From: Cellulomonas sp. Y8
GTDB taxonomy: Bacteria; Actinomycetota; Actinomycetes; Actinomycetales; Cellulomonadaceae
Assembly: GCF_008033115.1 (NCBI RefSeq)
Contig: NZ_CP041203.1
Span: forward strand, 1,674,001-1,738,000
DNA: 64,000 nucleotides
Reading direction: 5' to 3'
In this document: in pieces, positions 41,802-50,966 of the stretch
Numbering within the stretch: the first letter of the stretch is position 1
Layout: the number at the start of each line of letters is the position of its first letter
The notes under the pieces: generated by a model
What the model saw: only the letters and a program-made list of their open reading frames with translations
Told to the model about the DNA's origin: nothing
Database searches by the model: none
Translations under genes and position numbers: made by a program

Positions 41802-42505
41802 GCGCCGCCCGACTCGTCGAGAGCGCGGTCCAGGGCGTCGGTCAGGTCCGAGACGCTGCTGAGCTCCAGTCGCTGCCCGTCGAGGAAGAACGTCGGCGTG
41901 CCCTGCACGCCGAGCGCCTGCCCGTCGTCGAGGTCCTGCTGCACGCGCTCCTGGGTCGCCGGGTCCGCGACCGCGTCGTCGTACGCGGCCAGGTCCAGGC
42001 CCAGTTCCTCGGCGAACGAACGGAACAGGTCGGCCTGTGAGGTCTGCTGCTCGCCCCACTCGGCCTGGGTCTGGAACATCCGGTGGTACATGTCCTCGAC
42101 CTGGCCCTGCTGCGCCGCCGCCTCCACCGCCAGCGCGGCGTTCATCGCGTTGGCGTGACTCGCGATCGGGAAGTAGCGGATGACGTAGTTGATCTGACCC
42201 GCGTACTGCTCGCGGATCTGCTCCACCACGGGGTAGAAGGCGCCGCAGGCCTCGCACTCGAAGTCCATGAACTCGACGAGCGTCGGCGCGCCCGGGCCGG
42301 CGTCGTCGAGGACGTAGGAGTCAGCGCGGGTCGCGGGCAGCGCCCCGGCCTCCTGCCGAGGCGCCGGCCCCCGGGGGCCGGTGGCGAGGGCATAGATCAG
42401 CAGGCCGGTGATCGCCACGACGACCAGCGCGCCGGCAATCAGGGCGCTGCGCACGCGCGGACTGAGCGGCCGCGGGGGGTTCGCGGCGGCAGCGTCGGTC
42501 TTCAT
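41798..42505 (-). CDS. DsbA/thioredoxin-fold oxidase with membrane anchor
   Basis: 235 residues from ATG 42505 after GCAGGAGAGACGCC. One N-terminal helix (ALIAGALVVVAITGLLIYALATG), then a DsbA-like domain with active-site CEAC at residues 84-87 and cis-Pro GVQGTPTFFLDG. It would introduce disulfides into exported proteins, reoxidised by the coupled VKOR gene. Divergent from the ArsR-CDF operon, with a TGAAG box between them. Confidence 0.85.
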   Translation of the reverse strand: MKTDAAAANPPRPLSPRVRSALIAGALVVVAITGLLIYALATGPRGPAPRQEAGALPATRADSYVLDDAGPGAPTLVEFMDFECEACGAFYPVVEQIREQYAGQINYVIRYFPIASHANAMNAALAVEAAAQQGQVEDMYHRMFQTQAEWGEQQTSQADLFRSFAEELGLDLAAYDDAVADPATQERVQQDLDDGQALGVQGTPTFFLDGQRLELSSVSDLTDALDRALDESGGA

Positions 42506-42638
42506 GGCGTCTCTCCTGCGGGTCGTCAGGTGCGGCCGCGCGGCAGAGCACGGCTTTGCGGTGGTGAGGAAGAGGGTGGAGCGCTGCCCTCCGGTCGCAC
42601 GGTAGGCGACCCCAGGCGGCACATCGGCCCTCGGAGGT

Positions 42639-42653
42639 TGAGATTCGATGAAG
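42639..42653. promoter_or_regulatory. TGAG/TGAAG box 3 (dsbA-vkor / arsR-cdf divergent promoter)
   Basis: TGAG-N6-TGAAG with a 10-bp period, between the DsbA-like and ArsR genes. Weaker than boxes 1, 2, 4 and 5. Confidence 0.45.
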
Positions 42654-42710
42654 GCTCGACCTGAGGTGTGGCACACGACGCACACCACCCCCTACCATCG
42701 CTTTGTGACG

Positions 42711-43085
42711 ATGACATCCCCCATGGTCGATATTGAGAACGAAGTCCGTTCCGCTGATGACGCCGTGCTCACGGCCCCGACCGCCGCGCTGTTCCGGGCG
42801 CTCGGCGAGCCGGCCCGGCTGACGATGCTGCGCCACCTGTTCACCGGGGAGCACTCGGTGCGCGAGCTGACCGAGCACCTCGGGCTCGCGCAGTCCACGG
42901 TGAGCGTGCATCTGGCCTGCCTGCGGGACTGTGGGCTGGTCACCGTGCGGCAGCGCGGCCGGTCATCGATCTACGCGATCGCCGACCCGGGCCGCCTGGC
43001 GACGCTCGTCGGCGCGGCGGAGGACCTGCTGCGCGGCGGGTCGAGCCCGGACTCGTGCGCGCACCTCGCGGGGGACCTGCGGTGA
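42711..43085 (+). CDS. ArsR/SmtB-family metal-sensing repressor
   Basis: 124 residues from ATG 42711. Winged helix LGLAQSTVSVHLACLRDCG carries Cys70 and Cys74 in the CmtR-like alpha-R position, with a further SCAHLAG near the C-terminus. It probably senses Zn, Cd or Pb and represses the coupled CDF exporter (GTGA overlap). An in-frame GTG lies at 42705. Confidence 0.8.
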   Translation: MTSPMVDIENEVRSADDAVLTAPTAALFRALGEPARLTMLRHLFTGEHSVRELTEHLGLAQSTVSVHLACLRDCGLVTVRQRGRSSIYAIADPGRLATLVGAAEDLLRGGSSPDSCAHLAGDLR

Positions 43086-44002
43086 GCCACGGGCACGACC
43101 ACGCGCCCGTGGGCGGTGGCGACCACCGGCGCCGGCTCGCGATCGCGTTCGGCCTGACCTCGACGGTCCTGGTCGCCCAGGCCGTGGGTGCCCTGATCAC
43201 CGGTAGCCTCGCACTGCTGGTCGACACCGCGCACATGCTCACCGACGCCGCGGGCCTGGCGATGGCGCTGGTCGCCGCGCACCTCTCCCTCAAGCCGGCG
43301 ACGTCCCGGCGGACCTGGGGCTACCGGCGGGCCGAGGTGCTGGGCGCGCTGGCGCAGTCCGCGGTGCTGCTGGCCGTCGGCGGGTACGTGCTTGTCGAGG
43401 GGATCCGGCGGCTGTTCTCCCCGCCTGAGGTGCCGTCGACCGAGCTCATCGTGTTCGGCATCATCGGCCTGGTCGCGAACGTGGCGGCCATCGCGGTCTT
43501 GGCCAGCGGGCGCAAGGCGAACTTCAACCTGCGCGCCGCGTTCCTGGAGGTGCTCAACGACGCGCTCGGCTCGGTCGGCGTCATCGTCGCGGCGGTCGTC
43601 ATCGCGACCACCGGCTGGCAGCAGGCCGACGCCATCGCTGGCCTCCTCATCGGCGCGCTCATCGTCCCGCGCGCCATCAAGCTGCTCCGCGAGACCAGCG
43701 CCGTGCTGCTCGAGTCCACTCCTGCCGGGCTCGACCTCGACGCGGTGCGCGACCACCTGCTGGGCGTCGAGCACGTGCGCGCGGTGCACGACCTGCACGC
43801 GACCCTGGTCGCCACCGGCCTGCCGGTCATCACGGCGCACGTCACGGTCGACGACGAGTGCTTCTCCGACGGGCACACCGCCCGCATCCTCGACCAGCTC
43901 CAGGACTGCCTGACCTCGCACTTCCCGATCTCGGTCGAGCACTCCACGTTCCAGATCGAACCCGCGTCGCACCGCACGCACGAGCACCTCGGGCACGCAT
44001 GA
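43082..44002 (+). CDS. czcD: Cation diffusion facilitator metal exporter (CzcD-like)
   Basis: 306 residues from a coupled GTG. N-terminal HGHDHAPVGGGDH is a metal-gathering tail; DTAHMLTDAAGL in helix II and NDALGSVGVIVAA in helix V hold the paired Asp/His residues of the transport site; a C-terminal cytoplasmic domain follows (HVRAVHDLHATLVATGLPVITAHVTVDD). It would export Zn, Cd or Co. Regulated by the upstream ArsR protein. Confidence 0.88.
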   Translation: MSHGHDHAPVGGGDHRRRLAIAFGLTSTVLVAQAVGALITGSLALLVDTAHMLTDAAGLAMALVAAHLSLKPATSRRTWGYRRAEVLGALAQSAVLLAVGGYVLVEGIRRLFSPPEVPSTELIVFGIIGLVANVAAIAVLASGRKANFNLRAAFLEVLNDALGSVGVIVAAVVIATTGWQQADAIAGLLIGALIVPRAIKLLRETSAVLLESTPAGLDLDAVRDHLLGVEHVRAVHDLHATLVATGLPVITAHVTVDDECFSDGHTARILDQLQDCLTSHFPISVEHSTFQIEPASHRTHEHLGHA

Positions 44003-44502
44003 GCCGCCGCGTCGGTACGGCGATGCCGCCCGTGGCGTTCGCCGCGGTCGCGGGCGCTGTGCAGCTGGCGGTCTCCCGGGGGAGGCGGCCCACCCCCGGC
44101 TCGCTCGCGGCCGCCGCGCTTCCTGCCGCCACCGCGGCGTGGCTGCTCGGCGACGCGCTCGTCCGATTCCGTCGCGCCCGCACGACCGTCGACCCCCTCG
44201 CCCCGGCGGGGGCAAGCACGCTCGTGACCACCGGGGCCAATCGGGTCAGCCGCAACCCGATGTACCTGGGGATGGCCGCGGCACTGCTCGCGCACGCGGT
44301 GGCCCTGCGGTCGCCCGCCGCGCTCGCCCCGGTGGCCGGGTTCGTCGCCGTGCTCACGGCCGGGCAGATCACTGCGGAGGAAGACGCGCTTGACGAGCGG
44401 TTCGGGGAGTCCTACGCGCGGTACTGCGCCGAGGTCCCCCGATGGGCCGACCTGCGCTCAGTGCGGGTGGTCGCCGCTACCGGTTCCATGAAGATCCGAT
44501 GA
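43999..44502 (+). CDS. Isoprenylcysteine methyltransferase-like membrane protein
   Basis: 167 residues, ATGA overlap with the CDF gene. Membrane helices and the motif SRNPMYLGMAAALLAHAVALRS ... EEDALDERFGESYARYCAEVPRW are the ICMT/PEMT-like signature (methyltransferase of the inner membrane). Substrate unknown; such genes often follow heavy-metal exporters. Its last codons overlap TGAAG box 4. Confidence 0.75.
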   Translation: MSRRVGTAMPPVAFAAVAGAVQLAVSRGRRPTPGSLAAAALPAATAAWLLGDALVRFRRARTTVDPLAPAGASTLVTTGANRVSRNPMYLGMAAALLAHAVALRSPAALAPVAGFVAVLTAGQITAEEDALDERFGESYARYCAEVPRWADLRSVRVVAATGSMKIR

Positions 44503-44504
44503 AG
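44488..44504 (+). promoter_or_regulatory. ATGAAG-N5-ATGAAG box 4 (response regulator gene)
   Basis: A perfect direct repeat, ATGAAG at 44488 and 44499, about 60 nt before the response regulator start; suggests autoregulation. Confidence 0.7.
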
Positions 44505-44565
44505 GCCGCGCCCGGCCCCATCCAGGGTCGCTCGAAGCGGCCGACCACACGTGCGAAGGTGCCGC

Positions 44566-45267
44566 ATGCCCACTGACACCGAACGCGTGCGCGTGCTGGT
44601 CGTCGAGGACGAGAGCGTGCTCGCCGCCGTCATCGGCGACTACCTACGTGCCGACGGCTACGACGTGGCCGTGGTCGGCGACGGCGCCCACGCGCTGGAA
44701 ACCGCCCGCTCGATCGCGCCGCACGTCGTGGTGCTCGACCTCGGCCTGCCCGGAGTTGACGGCATCGAGGTGTGCCGGCGTCTGCGGGAGTTCTCCGACG
44801 CCTACGTGGTGATGCTCACCGCACGCGCGGACGAGACGGAGGTGCTGCAGGGCCTGCGTTCCGGTGCGGACGACTACATGACCAAGCCGTTCCGGCCGCG
44901 CGAGCTGCTCGCCCGGGTCCGCACGCTGCTGCGACGCGCTCGCACACCCGGCCCGCTGGCACCGCCGACGCGTGAGATCGGCGGCCTGCGCGTGGACCTG
45001 CGCAGCCGCGAGGTCACACTCGAAGGGGCGGCGGTGGACCTGACGCCGACCGAGTTCGACCTGCTCGCCTGCCTGATCGACAACGCCGGGACCGCCATGT
45101 CGCGGCGCGCGCTGATCGAGGCGCTGCGGGGGGAGAACTGGTTCGGCGACGAGAGCCTGATCGACGTGCACGTGCTGCACCTGCGGCGCAAGCTCGGCGA
45201 CGACGCCGCGACTCAGCGGTTCGTCCGCACAGTGCGCGGCATCGGCTACCAGCTGGGCGACGGATGA
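44566..45267 (+). CDS. OmpR-family response regulator
   Basis: 233 residues. Receiver domain with VVEDE acidic pocket, phosphoacceptor Asp58 (VVVLDLGLPG) and Lys in DDYMTKPF; C-terminal winged helix (VDLTPTEFDLLACLIDNAGTAMSRRALIEAL ... VLHLRRKLGDD). Coupled to the histidine kinase gene by ATGA. Candidate binder of the TGAAG boxes, one of which lies just upstream. Confidence 0.88.
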   Translation: MPTDTERVRVLVVEDESVLAAVIGDYLRADGYDVAVVGDGAHALETARSIAPHVVVLDLGLPGVDGIEVCRRLREFSDAYVVMLTARADETEVLQGLRSGADDYMTKPFRPRELLARVRTLLRRARTPGPLAPPTREIGGLRVDLRSREVTLEGAAVDLTPTEFDLLACLIDNAGTAMSRRALIEALRGENWFGDESLIDVHVLHLRRKLGDDAATQRFVRTVRGIGYQLGDG

Positions 45268-46404
45268 GCCGCGCACCGTGGCGGGGCTGGGGGGTCGCCC
45301 TCCGGCTGAGCGTCGCGCTCTCGGCGGTCACGCTGGTCACCGTCGCGACCGCCGGGCTGGTCGCCTCGCTGATCGGGCCCGGGATCTTCCACGAGAACCT
45401 GTTGCAGCACAACGAGGACGCGTCCGACGACGCGACCGAGCACGCCGAAGCGGCGTTCGGCACGGCCGGCAGCGTCTCGCTGGGCGCGGCCCTGCTGCTC
45501 GCGCTGCTCGTGTCCTCGGTGTTGAGCATCTGGATCGCGGGGCGAGTGACCCGGTCGCTGCAACCGATCGTCGCGGCCGCCGGGAGCGTGGCGCGTGGGG
45601 TGTATGACCGCCGGGTCCCCGTCCCTGGGTTGGGCGCCGAGTTCGACGACGTCGCGACCGCGATGAACGCGATGTCCGAGCGCCCTCGAGCACGTCGACG
45701 GCACCCGCCGCCGGCTGCTGGCAGACCTGGCCCACGAGATGCGCACGCCGCTGGCCACCCTGACCGTGTATGTCGACTCGATCGAGGACGGGCTTCGGGA
45801 CCCTGACGCCGCGACGCTGCAGGTGCTGCGCGACCAGGTGAACCGGCTGAGCCGGCTCGCGGAGGACGTCTCGGCGGTGTCACTCGCCGAGGAGCGGCGC
45901 CTGCCGCTGCGCCTCGCGGACGCCGCCCCGGAGGACCTGGTGCGCGCCGCGGCCGCTGCGGCCAACCCTGCCTATGCCGCCAAGGGCGTGTACCTCCAGG
46001 TCGACACCGCGGCCCGCGCCCCGGCAGTCGTCGTGGACCGCGACCGCATCGGGCAGGTCCTGGCCAACCTTCTGGACAACGCGCTGCGGCACAGCGACCC
46101 CGGAGCCGCCGTCGTCGTGCGGGTCCGCGCCGAGCGGGACGCCGTCGCCATCGGCGTGCACGACACGGGCGACGGCATCGCCCCGGAACACCTGTCCCAC
46201 GTGTTCGACCGGTTCTACCGGGCCGACGCGGCCCGCGACCGGGACCACGGTGGCTCAGGGATCGGGCTGACGGTGAGCAGGGCGTTCGCGGAGGCACACG
46301 ACGGATCGTTGGAAGCCGCCAGCCCCGGCGCCGGGCAGGGCGCCACCTTCACGCTCCGGCTACCCGCACGGCGGGCACGAGCCGGCGCAGACAGCGCCAG
46401 ATGA
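45264..46404 (+). pseudogene. Sensor histidine kinase, frameshifted
   Basis: Two membrane helices flank a short extracellular loop (HENLLQHNEDASDDATEHAEAAFG), then HAMP. The frame breaks at 45683-45685 where CGCCCTCGAG has one C too many; the H-box (ADLAHEMRTPLATL) and ATPase domain (NLLDNALRHS, DTGDGIAPE, GGSGIGL) continue in the next frame to 46404. Restored length is about 379 residues. An error in a C run is the simplest cause. Partner of the upstream response regulator. Confidence 0.8.
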
Positions 46405-46417
46405 AGGAACGCTGAAG
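46401..46417 (+). promoter_or_regulatory. ATGAAG-N5-CTGAAG box 5 (M23 peptidase gene)
   Basis: Exact 11-bp period, about 35 nt before a CTACCGT -10-like sequence and 80 nt before the ATG. Confidence 0.65.
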
Positions 46418-46496
46418 GCGCGCCCCCGCGCCGCTGCGTCGTCGACGCCCCGGCCTACCGTGGTCGCGCCCTCGCGTTCCACGACAGGAATCCCGC

Positions 46497-47846
46497 ATGC
46501 GTCGACCCGTTGCCCGCCCCCCGCGTCTGTGGCGCCGCGCAACCGCGACCCTGGTCGCCGTGGCCGTCCTGGTGGCTCTCGCCCCCGCAGCGGGCTCAGC
46601 TGACGACCTCGACGACCGGCGACGTGCAGCCCAGCAACGCGCTGACGCCGCCCAGCGCCGCGCCGAGGACCTGCAGGCGTCGATCGAGGGCCTGTCCGCC
46701 GACCTCGCGCAGGCCGTCAGCGATCTCGCAGCGACCGAGGCCCGGCTGCCCGCCGCCCAGCAGGAGCTCAGGACCGCACAGGACGAACTGGCCGGCGCCG
46801 AACGGCGCGCCGAGCTCGTGCAGGCCCGCCTCGTCGACGCCACGGACCAGCGCGACAGCATCAGCGCCGACCTGACCGAGAACGCCGCCCGCGACCAAGA
46901 CGTCCGGGACAGCATCGGCCAACTCGCGCGCCAGGCGTACCAGGGCGGGGGTGACATGTCCGCCATCGCGGTGGTCCTCGACGCCCAGAGCGTCGATGAC
47001 TTCAACCGCCGCTACCAGGCCGCCGCGACCGCGCAGCGCGCCCAGCGCGAGCTCGTCCAGGAGCTTGCCGACCTCGCCGGCGACGCCCGGAACGCACAGA
47101 CCCGTCTGACCGCCGTCACCGATCGGATCGGCGAGCTGAAGGCCGAGGCCGAGGCCGAGGTGGTGCGCGCCGACCAGGCTCGCGCCGCCGCAGCGACGCG
47201 TGAGCAGGAGATCGAGGACCTGATCGCCGACCAGCGCTCAACCCAGCAGCGCCTAGCCGGCATGAAGAACCAGGCCGAAGCCGAGCGCGCCCAGGTCGAG
47301 AGCGACCGCGCCGCGGTCGAGCAAGAGCTCGCCGGCATCATCGCCGAGCAGCAGCGCGCCGCCGCAGCCAAGCCGGCGCCCGCGGCGCCCGGCGCACAGC
47401 AACCGGCCGCGCCCCCGCCGCCCTCCAACGGCGCGGGTGCGATCTTCGCCAACCCGACCTCGATCAACCCGATGTACGTCACGTCCAGCTACGGCATGCG
47501 GCTGCACCCGATCCTTGGGTACACGCGCCTGCACGCCGGGATCGACCTACGCACCTACTGCAACACCCCGCTGTACGCCCCGCGCGACGCGACCGTGCAG
47601 TGGGCGCAGCGGCGCGGGACGTTCGGCAATCAGGTGATGCTGAACTACGGCACCGTGAACGGTCAGCCGATGATGAGCAGCTCGAACCACCTCACGAGCT
47701 TTGCCGTGTCGACCGGTCAGCAGGTGCGCCGGGGCGACCTCATCGGTTACTCCGGCAACACGGGCCTGTCTGGTGCCTGCCATCTGCACTTCGAGGTGTA
47801 CGTGAACGGCTCCACCGTCGACCCCGCACCGCTGCTGGGGCGGTGA
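46497..47846 (+). CDS. Secreted M23 peptidase with coiled coil (EnvC/NlpD-like)
   Basis: 449 residues. Signal peptide (TATLVAVAVLVALAPAAGSA), then about 270 residues of Ala/Gln/Glu/Arg coiled coil, a Pro/Ala linker and a C-terminal LytM domain with His-Asp in RLHAGIDLRTYC and HxH in CHLHFEVYVNG. All zinc ligands are present, so it may cleave peptidoglycan or regulate an amidase. The TlpA-like gene starts at its stop (GTGA). Confidence 0.88.
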   Translation: MRRPVARPPRLWRRATATLVAVAVLVALAPAAGSADDLDDRRRAAQQRADAAQRRAEDLQASIEGLSADLAQAVSDLAATEARLPAAQQELRTAQDELAGAERRAELVQARLVDATDQRDSISADLTENAARDQDVRDSIGQLARQAYQGGGDMSAIAVVLDAQSVDDFNRRYQAAATAQRAQRELVQELADLAGDARNAQTRLTAVTDRIGELKAEAEAEVVRADQARAAAATREQEIEDLIADQRSTQQRLAGMKNQAEAERAQVESDRAAVEQELAGIIAEQQRAAAAKPAPAAPGAQQPAAPPPPSNGAGAIFANPTSINPMYVTSSYGMRLHPILGYTRLHAGIDLRTYCNTPLYAPRDATVQWAQRRGTFGNQVMLNYGTVNGQPMMSSSNHLTSFAVSTGQQVRRGDLIGYSGNTGLSGACHLHFEVYVNGSTVDPAPLLGR

Positions 47847-48439
47847 CCAGGATGCGTACTGCTCTCCGCGCAGCGGCACTTGTCGCTACTGCCGTTGTGG
47901 CGCTGGCCGGGTGCGCCCCGTCCGAGACCACGGGCGCGAGTGTGCCGAACCAGGGCTACGTCTCCGGCGACGGCAGCGTCCAGACCTGGGACGTCGACGA
48001 ACGGGGCGAGCCGGTCGCCGTCACCGGCACGACGTACCAGGGCGAACAGGTCGACACTGCGGACTGGCTCGGGCAGATCGTGGTGCTCAACACCTGGTAC
48101 GCCGCGTGCCCGCCGTGCCGGAGCGAGGCGCCGACGCTCGCCGCGCTCGCCCGCGACCGCGCGGACGACGGCGTTCGTCTGCTCGGGATCAACGTCGAGG
48201 ACGCCGCGGGCGCGGCGCTGGCGTTCGAGCGCACCTTCGACATCCCGTACCCGTCGATCGACGACTCCGGGGGCACGGCGGTCAGCGCCCTGTCGGGGAC
48301 CATCCCGCTCCAGGCCGTTCCCACCACCGTGATCCTCGACCGCCAGGGACGAGTCGCCGCACGAATCGTCGGCCTCGCCGAGGAATCCACCCTCGGCGCC
48401 GTCGTCGACGACGTCGTCGCCGAGTCAGGTGCGCCGTGA
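47843..48439 (+). CDS. TlpA/ResA-like thioredoxin lipoprotein
   Basis: 198 residues from the GTG coupled to the M23 gene, or 195 from ATG 47852. Lipobox LAGCAPS anchors it outside the membrane. Active site is ACPPC (WYAACPPCRSEAP), with GINVEDAAGAAL and cis-Pro (QAVPTTVILDRQG) as in TlpA/ResA. It would reduce disulfides, for example in apocytochrome c or copper proteins, fed by a CcdA. Followed by the CtaG-like gene. Confidence 0.85.
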   Translation: MTRMRTALRAAALVATAVVALAGCAPSETTGASVPNQGYVSGDGSVQTWDVDERGEPVAVTGTTYQGEQVDTADWLGQIVVLNTWYAACPPCRSEAPTLAALARDRADDGVRLLGINVEDAAGAALAFERTFDIPYPSIDDSGGTAVSALSGTIPLQAVPTTVILDRQGRVAARIVGLAEESTLGAVVDDVVAESGAP

Positions 48440-48458
48440 CCGGGCGCCGCGACACCTG

Positions 48459-49427
48459 ATGCTCCCCGCGGACTTCTCAGGGCCGGCTCGGATCCCGACC
48501 GTCCCGCCGGGTATGGCCTCCTACCTCGCGCCGTGGATCCAGCCGGTTCCCGTGCTGCCGGTGATCGCCGTGCTTCTCGGTTCCGCCTACGTCATCGGCG
48601 TCATCCTGCGGCACCGCAGCGGGCACCGGTGGCCCGTGAGCCGGACGCTGTCGTTCCTCGGCGGGTGCGTCGTGCTGCTGATCGTCACCGGGGCAGGCGT
48701 CGAGGGCTACGGCTACGAGATGTTCTCGGTCTTCATGTTCCAGCAGCTCACCTTGATGATGTTCGTCGCTCCCCTGCTGGTGCTCGGCCGACCGGGCACT
48801 CTGCTCCTGCACGCGGCCCCGCATCACGGACCGGGCCGGGTGCTCCTGGTCGGGGCGCGCCGCGCGCTGCGGTCGCCGATCGCCGCCGCAGCGTTGCACC
48901 CGGCAGTCACGGTGCCGCTGTTCCTGCTCGCGTTCTACGGCCTGTACCTAACCGACGCCGCCGGTGTTGTGCTGTCCTCGTGGTCCGGGCACACGGCCCT
49001 GGAGGTGGCGCTCCTCGTCGCGGGCGTGCTGTTCGCGGCCCCGGTGCTGTCGCGTGACCCGCTACCGCGTCGACAGAGCCACGCCGGGCGTGCGCTGGAC
49101 GTGGCGGTGGAGATGCCGCTGCACGCGTTCTTCGGGGTCGTACTGATGATGGCGACCATGCCCGTGGTCGCGGCGTTCGGGCACCCGCCAGCTAGTTGGG
49201 GGGTGGACTTGGTCACCGACCAGCAGACCGCCGGTGCCTTGGCCTGGTCCTACGGGGAACTGCCCACGCTGATCGTGCTGCTCATCGTCTTGTCCCGCTG
49301 GCACCGTGAGGAGACGGTCAGCACCGCGCTGCGCGACCGCCGCGCAGACAGGGACGGCGACGTCGAGCTCGACGCCTACAACGCCTACCTCGCCGGTCTC
49401 GCCGCCCGCGACCGGCGCACCACCTGA
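48459..49427 (+). CDS. CtaG-like cytochrome c oxidase assembly / copper membrane protein
   Basis: 322 residues from ATG 48459. About seven or eight membrane helices with conserved His residues (LRHRSGHRW, LLLHAAPHHGPGR, HAFFGVVLMMATMPV) characteristic of the caa3_CtaG family, which handles copper for cytochrome oxidase. C-terminus is soluble and acidic. With a CopC-like gene downstream it resembles the CopC-CopD pairing. Confidence 0.8.
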   Translation: MLPADFSGPARIPTVPPGMASYLAPWIQPVPVLPVIAVLLGSAYVIGVILRHRSGHRWPVSRTLSFLGGCVVLLIVTGAGVEGYGYEMFSVFMFQQLTLMMFVAPLLVLGRPGTLLLHAAPHHGPGRVLLVGARRALRSPIAAAALHPAVTVPLFLLAFYGLYLTDAAGVVLSSWSGHTALEVALLVAGVLFAAPVLSRDPLPRRQSHAGRALDVAVEMPLHAFFGVVLMMATMPVVAAFGHPPASWGVDLVTDQQTAGALAWSYGELPTLIVLLIVLSRWHREETVSTALRDRRADRDGDVELDAYNAYLAGLAARDRRTT

Positions 49428-49498
49428 GCGACCCGTCCCGCCGGGTCCCCGTTCCGAACCACGTCCACTAGCAACCGCGCCACCCCGAGAGGTCCGAC

Positions 49499-50176
49499 AT
49501 GCACCACGTCCCCACGCCCACGCCGCTGCGCCGACGGTCGGTGGCCCGCCTCGCGCTGATCCCGGTGCTCGCCCTCGCAGCGTTTGCCGTGTCCACCGGT
49601 CCGGCCGCCGCGCACTCGGGGATGACGGGCTCGGATCCTGCGGACGGCGCAACGGTCGATGTCGCGCCCGACGCCGTCTCGCTCACGTTCAACGAGGCAC
49701 CGCAGGCGCTCGGTACCGAGGTCGCGGTGGTTGGTCCCGATGGAGCGCGCGTCAGCGAGGGCGTAACCACGGTCGCCGACGTCACGGTCACCCAGGCCCT
49801 GTCCGCGACTCGACCTGCCGGGACCTACGTGATCCAGTGGCGGGTGACCTCTGCCGACGGGCACCCGCTGTCCGGTGAACTCACGTTCACGGCCTCGGCC
49901 GGTACCGGCGTCCAGGCGTCGGTCGACGAGGGATCCACCCATCCAGAGCCGGAACCGATCCAGGAGACCACCGCACCGAGCGCCGAGAACACTGCAGAGA
50001 CCGCCGCGCCGAGCGGCATGGACGAGGAGGAGATCTCCTGGCAGTGGGGCCCGACCTCGATCATCGCCCTGGTCGCGATCGCTGCCGCAGCCGGCGCACT
50101 CGTCGTGGTCGCGCTGCGCCTGCGCCGACGCAACTTCGGGACCCGGGGCGAGGACCTGGAGCACGGCGACCGGTGA
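49499..50176 (+). CDS. copC: CopC-domain copper-binding protein, membrane-anchored
   Basis: 225 residues. Signal peptide ending APAAAHSG places His at the mature N-terminus, the CopC copper ligand; SDPADGATVDVAPDAVSLTFNEAP and SADGHPLSGELTF are CopC signatures with the second His. A low-complexity Thr/Ala/Glu linker and a C-terminal helix (SIIALVAIAAAAGALVVVALRLRRR) anchor it. It would bind Cu(II) outside the membrane. About 70 nt after the CtaG-like gene. Confidence 0.85.
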   Translation: MHHVPTPTPLRRRSVARLALIPVLALAAFAVSTGPAAAHSGMTGSDPADGATVDVAPDAVSLTFNEAPQALGTEVAVVGPDGARVSEGVTTVADVTVTQALSATRPAGTYVIQWRVTSADGHPLSGELTFTASAGTGVQASVDEGSTHPEPEPIQETTAPSAENTAETAAPSGMDEEEISWQWGPTSIIALVAIAAAAGALVVVALRLRRRNFGTRGEDLEHGDR

Positions 50177-50182
50177 TCCCAG

Positions 50183-50199
50183 CTTAGTCGGATCTTCAT
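50183..50199 (+). promoter_or_regulatory. TGAAG box 6 (fliL-like gene)
   Basis: Reverse orientation: CTTCAT at 50194 (perfect) and CTTAGT at 50183 (degenerate), 11-bp period. Confidence 0.5.
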
Positions 50200-50284
50200 C
50201 AGCCGGCCCCTCACCGACGGACCTGCCAGGGACGATCCAGTCGCTGCACCGCACCGCGCGCGTGCCAGCAGCGAGGAGGGGCGC

Positions 50285-50791
50285 ATGCCCGAACAGCGAA
50301 TCATCGGTTCCAGCAGCAGGATCGGTGGCCAGCGACCATCATCGTCGGCGAGCACCGACTCCCAGCCCACGCCCGCGCCCGTACCGACGCCGGCCAAGCG
50401 CAGCAGACGCACCCTCGTGCTCGTCGCGATCCTCGTCGCCGTGGCGGGCGTGGCCTGGTACCTGCTTCGCGGGAACGCTGCATCGGAAGCGGAACCGGCG
50501 GAAGTCGAGCTCGGCACCGTGCAGGCGGTCGAACCGATCAGCATCAACCTCGCGAACGGCCGCTACCTGCGTCTGGGCCTCGGCCTGCAGCTCACCGCCG
50601 AGGTGGCCGAGGACGTCGACACCGTCAAGGCGCTGGATCTCGCGATCGCGTTGTTCTCCCAGCGGTCGATCGACGAGCTGAACACCCCCGAGGGCAGGGA
50701 CGCACTCAAGAACCAGCTCGCGACCCAGCTGACCGAGGTCTACGAGGGAGAGGTCGTCGACGTGTACTTCAGCAACTTCGTCTACCAGTGA
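50285..50791 (+). CDS. fliL: FliL-family protein (orphan)
   Basis: 168 residues. An Ser/Pro-rich cytoplasmic N-terminus, one membrane helix (RTLVLVAILVAVAGVAWYLL), then EVELGTVQAVEPISINLANGRYLRLGLGLQLTAEV and RDALKNQLATQLTEVYEGEVVDVYFSNFVYQ, the FliL core that in flagella forms rings around stators. No other flagellar gene is present, so its role here may be a general membrane scaffold. Flanked by TGAAG boxes. Confidence 0.8.
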   Translation: MPEQRIIGSSSRIGGQRPSSSASTDSQPTPAPVPTPAKRSRRTLVLVAILVAVAGVAWYLLRGNAASEAEPAEVELGTVQAVEPISINLANGRYLRLGLGLQLTAEVAEDVDTVKALDLAIALFSQRSIDELNTPEGRDALKNQLATQLTEVYEGEVVDVYFSNFVYQ

Positions 50792-50815
50792 CCGCCCCCG
50801 AGACCCTGCCGGAGT

Positions 50816-50831
50816 CTTCATCGAACCTCAA
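50816..50831 (+). promoter_or_regulatory. TGAAG box 7 (lnt)
   Basis: CTTCAT and CTCAA with a 10-bp spacing, about 135 nt before the lnt start; weaker than boxes 1, 2, 4 and 5. Confidence 0.4.
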
Positions 50832-50966
50832 CCACCGCCGGCGGTCCGTGAGAGCACCCAGCGCTTACGGTGAGAACACCCCGCGGCGGTAGCGCTCGAT
50901 GGATCCGAGCCCCCCGCCGCCGCGGGGCCCATCCGTCGTTTTCCCGCCCCAGGAGCCGTGCCGGAC

